From Dyella sp. AtDHG13 (GTDB lineage Bacteria > Pseudomonadota > Gammaproteobacteria > Xanthomonadales > Rhodanobacteraceae), in the NCBI RefSeq assembly GCF_003201105.1, contig NZ_QICJ01000013.1:1-64000 (forward strand): 64,000 nucleotides of DNA. The letters are read 5' to 3'. Made by a program: the position numbers and the translations under genes. Under the pieces are notes generated by a model. That model saw nothing but the letters and a program-made list of their open reading frames with translations, was not told the DNA's origin and searched no databases. How positions within the stretch are numbered: the stretch's first letter is position 1; the number at the start of each line of letters is the position of its first letter. Positions 60,724 through 64,000 of this stretch are shown here, piece by piece.

Positions 60724-62499
60724 ATGCCACGGCCCTGGCACACGTACTGGTCCTGGCTCGCTGCGGCGAGCCTGGGCTTTTGCGTGTGGCTGGGCACGGC
60801 CTACGCCGTCGAGGGCATTGCCGATCCCGCCGCGTTTCTCCAGCAGACCGAGCGGGTGCGCACCACCGATCACCCGCGCTTTGTGCGCATGCTGGCGCAG
60901 ATCCACGATGAAGCGTCGCGGCTCAAGCCGGAAGAGCAGTGGTACCTGCGTTACCTCGATGCCTGGCAGGCCGCGTTCGAGGGCGACACCGGCCGCGCCA
61001 ACACCATGCTGCGCGACGTCATGGATCACTCCGGCGACGTGACGCTGGAGGCCAAGGCCACCGCCTTGCTCATGCACAACTACGGCCTGAGCAGCCGCTA
61101 CGAAGACGCCTTCGGGCTGGCCAACCAGCTGGCCTCGGACCTGCCCAAGGTCAGCGACAACCTGGCGCGCTTCATCGTGCTGTCCAACCTGTCGCAGCTG
61201 ATGATGTTCGCGGGCCAGAACGAGCTGGCCATCAAGTACGCGCGCATGATGGAAGACGCGCTGCCGCCCGGCGAAAGCCTGTGCAACCCGCTGTCGGTGG
61301 AAGTGGCCGCGCTCAACAACAGCGGCAAGCTCACCTCGTCCAGCCAGAAACTGCGCGAGGCCGTCGACGCCTGCGTGGAGGCCGGACAACCCGTGTTCGC
61401 CGATACGGTGCTGCTGATCAAAGGCGATCTCTATCTCAGCGAGGATCAGCCCGCCAAGGCGCTGGAGCTGATCCAGCGCATGCTGCCCAGCATCAATGCC
61501 AACCGCTACTACTCCCACATGCGCGCCGCGCAGGTGCAGTTGGCGCAGGCCTACGAAAAGCTGGGCGACGACGCCAATGCACGCAAGGCCGCGCTGACCG
61601 TGCTCTCCATGAGCGGGCAGGACGAAGTCAGCGAGTGGGTGAGGAACGCCTACGAAGTGCTCTACAAGGTAGAAAAGAAGCGCGGCAACGCCGTCGCCTC
61701 GCTGTCCTATTACGAGCGCTTCGTCGCGCAGGACAAGGGCTATCTCAACGACATCAGCGCCAGGGCGCTGGCCTATGCCACCGTGCAGCAGCATCTGCTC
61801 GCGCAGCGGCTGGAGGCCGAAGGGCTGAGCAAGCAGAACAACATCCTTAAGCTGCAGCAGGCGCTGGACACCAAGGCGGTGGAGACCAGCCGGCTCTACA
61901 TCGCGCTGCTGCTGGTGCTGATGGCGTCCATCGTGTTCTGGCTGTTCCGCATCAAGCGCTCGCAGCTGCGCTTCAAGATGCTGTCCTATCGCGACAGCCT
62001 GACCGGCATCTTCAATCACCAGCATTTCGTGAGCGAGGCCGAGCGCATGCTGCATGCGACGGAGCGGAAATCCGGCGCCGCGTGCCTGATCTCCATCGAC
62101 CTGGATCACTTCAAGCTGATCAACGACACGCATGGCCACGCCGTGGGCGACGTGGTGCTCAAGCACACCGTGACGCTGTGCCAGCGCCAGCTGCGCCCCA
62201 CCGACCTGTTCGGCCGGCTGGGCGGCGAGGAGTTCGGCATTCTGCTGCCCGACTGCACGCGCGAGCAGGGCGTGGCCATCGCCGACCGCATCCGCAAGGC
62301 CATCGAGGCCACGCCCGTGGACGGCGACGGCCGCCTGGTCACGTTCTCCGCCAGCATCGGCCTGGCCTCCACCGACAGCTCCGGCTACGAGCTGCAGCTG
62401 CTGCGCCGGGAGGCGGATGCCGCGCTCTATCGCGCCAAACGCACCGGACGCAACCGTGTGATCGCGGACAATCAGATGCCGGGGATGATCAGGGCCTGA
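60724..62499 (+). CDS. TPR-sensor diguanylate cyclase (GGDEF)
   Basis: A 591-residue protein. A signal/membrane segment (9-29) leads into a periplasmic helical array of TPR-like hairpins (about 50-385). A membrane helix at about 391-411 and a GGDEF domain follow. GGEEF is at 500-504, and RPTD five residues before it is an intact I-site for product inhibition. The catalytic domain has YRDSLTGIFNHQHF and LISIDLDHFKLINDTHGH. It makes c-di-GMP from GTP. The 9-bp gap to the precursor gene suggests co-transcription, which is unusual; a functional link is inferred. Confidence 0.9.
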   Translation: MPRPWHTYWSWLAAASLGFCVWLGTAYAVEGIADPAAFLQQTERVRTTDHPRFVRMLAQIHDEASRLKPEEQWYLRYLDAWQAAFEGDTGRANTMLRDVMDHSGDVTLEAKATALLMHNYGLSSRYEDAFGLANQLASDLPKVSDNLARFIVLSNLSQLMMFAGQNELAIKYARMMEDALPPGESLCNPLSVEVAALNNSGKLTSSSQKLREAVDACVEAGQPVFADTVLLIKGDLYLSEDQPAKALELIQRMLPSINANRYYSHMRAAQVQLAQAYEKLGDDANARKAALTVLSMSGQDEVSEWVRNAYEVLYKVEKKRGNAVASLSYYERFVAQDKGYLNDISARALAYATVQQHLLAQRLEAEGLSKQNNILKLQQALDTKAVETSRLYIALLLVLMASIVFWLFRIKRSQLRFKMLSYRDSLTGIFNHQHFVSEAERMLHATERKSGAACLISIDLDHFKLINDTHGHAVGDVVLKHTVTLCQRQLRPTDLFGRLGGEEFGILLPDCTREQGVAIADRIRKAIEATPVDGDGRLVTFSASIGLASTDSSGYELQLLRREADAALYRAKRTGRNRVIADNQMPGMIRA

Positions 62500-62532
62500 G
62501 CGCCTTCAACATCTCGCGTGTGCGATTGGCTC

Positions 62533-62672
62533 CCTCACCGTCATTCCGGCGCAGGCCGGAATCCAGTGGCCTCGGGACACGGTTTTCGCTGAAGAGCCCA
62601 CGGCTTTGACGTTACGCGATAACCGCACACGACCGTCACTGGATTCCGGCCTGCGCCGGAATGACGGTGAGG
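62533..62672. repeat. 36-bp perfect inverted repeat element
   Basis: Positions 62533-62568 and 62637-62672 are perfect reverse complements (core GGAATCCAGTG/CACTGGATTCC), with a 68-bp spacer. The core resembles the inner part of the 19.8-kb element. Its stem lies just after the diguanylate cyclase gene and may act as a terminator. Confidence 0.85.
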
Positions 62673-62745
62673 GGAATGAGCCTCACGGGATCGTGACAGG
62701 CTTCGACGCACACAAGCGCCCCGTCGCGACCCGCCGCTTCCGCGC

Positions 62746-63456
62746 TCAGCTACCGTAATCCAGCTTCGGATACCAATCCGTGCCGCGTCCCTCGGGCACG
62801 CAGTCCAGGATGGTCCAGATCGGCATGAGGTCAGGTGCGCCGCGCGGGTCCTGGCCGGGGTCGGCGGTGGCCATGCCCATCTCGCCGGCCCAGAACAGGC
62901 GGATATGGCCGTCGCGCCGGGTGAAGACGCAGAAGGCCGGCTCATCGTTGCCCTTGTCGTCGATGGCGCCGTAGTCGCGGCTGAAATGGCCGTTCACGTC
63001 CGAATACAGCGGCAGATCCTTCCAGCCGCGCGATTGCTTGAAGGCGAGCAGCCGTTCGATGGGCGAGCGTGCGATCGCCGCCAGTGCGACGCGTTGCTGG
63101 ATGTCGCGCGCCTCGCCGTTCCATGCGCTCAGCAGCGACGTACACATGGGGCAGGGGCGTTCGCGTTGCGGGCCGAACATGTAGCTGTAGGTAACCAGGG
63201 TCTGCTTGTCGCCGAACAGGCCGGCGAAATCGATGGGACCGTGTTCGCCCATGAAGCGGTAGTCGCCGTTCACCTCGGGGCCGGGCGGCAGGGCGCGGCG
63301 TTGTTCGGCCACGCGCTCGATATGGCGGCGCAGTTCGATTTCCTCGGCGAGCAGGGCGTTGCGGGCGCGGCGGTAGTCGGCGCTTTCGCCAGCAAAGGTG
63401 ACGCCGTTGCGCTTCACCAGCTCGGCGGCGGGAACCAGGTTGGGGGCTTGGGACAT
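62746..63456 (-). CDS. DUF899 (thioredoxin-like) family protein
   Basis: A 236-residue thioredoxin-fold protein of the DUF899 family. It has the segment LVTYSYMFGPQRERPCPMCTSLLSAWNG at about 82-109 with a CxxC motif, then SRGWKDLPLYSDVNGHFSRDYGA. It ends in the DWYPKLDYG motif seen in the family. It may act as a dithiol redox protein, but biochemical function is unestablished. It is divergent from the next gene. Confidence 0.9.
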   Translation of the reverse strand: MSQAPNLVPAAELVKRNGVTFAGESADYRRARNALLAEEIELRRHIERVAEQRRALPPGPEVNGDYRFMGEHGPIDFAGLFGDKQTLVTYSYMFGPQRERPCPMCTSLLSAWNGEARDIQQRVALAAIARSPIERLLAFKQSRGWKDLPLYSDVNGHFSRDYGAIDDKGNDEPAFCVFTRRDGHIRLFWAGEMGMATADPGQDPRGAPDLMPIWTILDCVPEGRGTDWYPKLDYGS

Positions 63457-63676
63457 GACATGACCTCGGGCGCGGCAGACGGAAGGAGGGGCAGGCGCAT
63501 CCTCGGCCCGGCAGGGCGAAGGGCGCGTCTATCCTCACGACGAACGAAGGGCGGCCGTATCGACACCGCCGGGCCGGAAAGCCGCGCGGCGTGCAAGTGG
63601 CCCTTTTCACCCTGTTGTCATATCCGCCCGCTGGCTTAGGCTTGGGGCTCGCTCAATGCCGCCCCAGGACGCCGCC

Positions 63677-64000
63677 ATGGATCACCGGATCGTATCGCTG
63701 CCCGCCTTCACGGTTGTCGGACTGGAGTACGTCGCCCGCAGCCCCGCCGGCATCGGCCCGCTGTGGGAGCGCTTCCAGCCCCGCGGGCACGAAGTGCAGC
63801 CGCTGGCGGAAACCGGCGTGGCCTATGGCGTGTGCACCGCGATGCCGGACGGCATGCTGCGCTACGTGGCCGGCTTGCCGGTGGCGGACGATGCGGCGGT
63901 GCCCGAGGGCATGGTGAAGTTCACGGTGCCGGCGCAGAAGTACGGCGTGTTCACGCATCGGGGCGCGGTGAGCGGCATCGGCGAAACCTTCCAGACCATC
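63677..64000 (+). CDS. GyrI-like/AraC effector-binding domain protein (cut at the right edge)
   Basis: A frame starts at ATG 63677 after AGGAC and runs to the window end: 108 residues, with the C-terminus missing. It begins MDHRIVSLPAFTVVGLEYVA and contains GIGPLWERFQPRGHEV and YGVCTAMPDGMLRYVAGLPVADDAAVPEGMVKFTVPAQKYGVFTHRG. This is the GyrI-like small-molecule-binding fold found in SbmC and AraC/Rob effector domains. No HTH is in the visible part, so it may be a stand-alone binder. Confidence 0.82.
   Translation, partial: MDHRIVSLPAFTVVGLEYVARSPAGIGPLWERFQPRGHEVQPLAETGVAYGVCTAMPDGMLRYVAGLPVADDAAVPEGMVKFTVPAQKYGVFTHRGAVSGIGETFQTI

Noticed and set aside
60406-62166. A 586-codon minus-strand frame
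   Set aside because: It is antisense to the precursor and diguanylate cyclase. The plus-strand genes have clear motifs (borosin-binding helices, GGEEF).

Overview
The window looks like chromosomal DNA of a GC-rich gammaproteobacterium of the order Lysobacterales (Xanthomonadales), probably near Dyella, Luteibacter or Rhodanobacter. This placement is an inference. It rests on the high GC content, the minor-pilin operon order fimT-pilV-pilW-pilX-pilY1-pilE, a directly overlapping recC-recB-recD operon, lineage-style TonB-dependent receptors, and REP-like palindromes of the type GTAGCCCGGATGAAGC. I see no rRNA, tRNA, CRISPR array, prophage or insertion sequence. Several lone accessory genes, a decayed gene and repeat elements give parts of the window an accessory character.

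Layout: 0-3 kb holds a truncated ORF, an orphan HigA-like antitoxin, a REP pair and a secreted GH76 glycosidase. 3-7.4 kb holds an MFS exporter and MarR repressor operon with a multi-half-site operator, then an FAD aromatic-ring monooxygenase divergent from a TetR regulator. 7.5-10.6 kb is a LytS/LytTR two-component pair with a membrane acyltransferase. 10.7-12.4 kb is a WG-repeat lipoprotein. 12.9-19.7 kb is the type IV pilus minor-pilin and PilY1 operon. 20-29.2 kb is RecBCD. 29.3-34.1 kb holds a TonB-dependent receptor, a DUF3574 lipoprotein and a purine/xanthine-type permease. 34.4-39.4 kb holds two hypothetical proteins, an AIM24 protein and a NarL-type two-component system. 39.5-43.4 kb encodes a large autotransporter with 270-bp tandem repeats and a structured-looking leader. 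43.7-47.7 kb holds a flavin reductase, AraC plus VOC, a second VOC, LysR and a lipocalin-like protein. 47.9-54.6 kb is a run of small or single genes: an outer-membrane barrel, a TRIC channel, DUF3820, a RluF-like pseudouridine synthase, a RibD-C reductase, a Tat-exported alpha/beta hydrolase and an acidic-tail protein. 54.9-58 kb holds two DUF1254/DUF1214 genes, one with an in-frame TGA. 58.4-59 kb is a secreted peroxiredoxin. 62.7-64 kb holds a DUF899 protein and the start of a GyrI-like protein.

The most notable system is at 59.4-62.5 kb: a predicted split-borosin RiPP locus. It consists of a tetrapyrrole-methylase-fold alpha-N-methyltransferase (SonM/OphMA type, with Tyr-Arg-Tyr catalytic spacing preserved), a separate 100-aa precursor resembling SonA, and, 9 bp further on, a TPR-GGDEF diguanylate cyclase with an intact active site and I-site. 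Peptide backbone N-methylation next to a c-di-GMP enzyme is not an arrangement I know to be characterised.

Other signals worth a look are the folded leader before the autotransporter, a palindrome that supplies the stop codons of both convergent genes at 39.4-39.5 kb, the UGA-interrupted DUF1254 gene, and a pseudouridine synthase lacking the usual Lys and Tyr of its Lys-x-Tyr motif.
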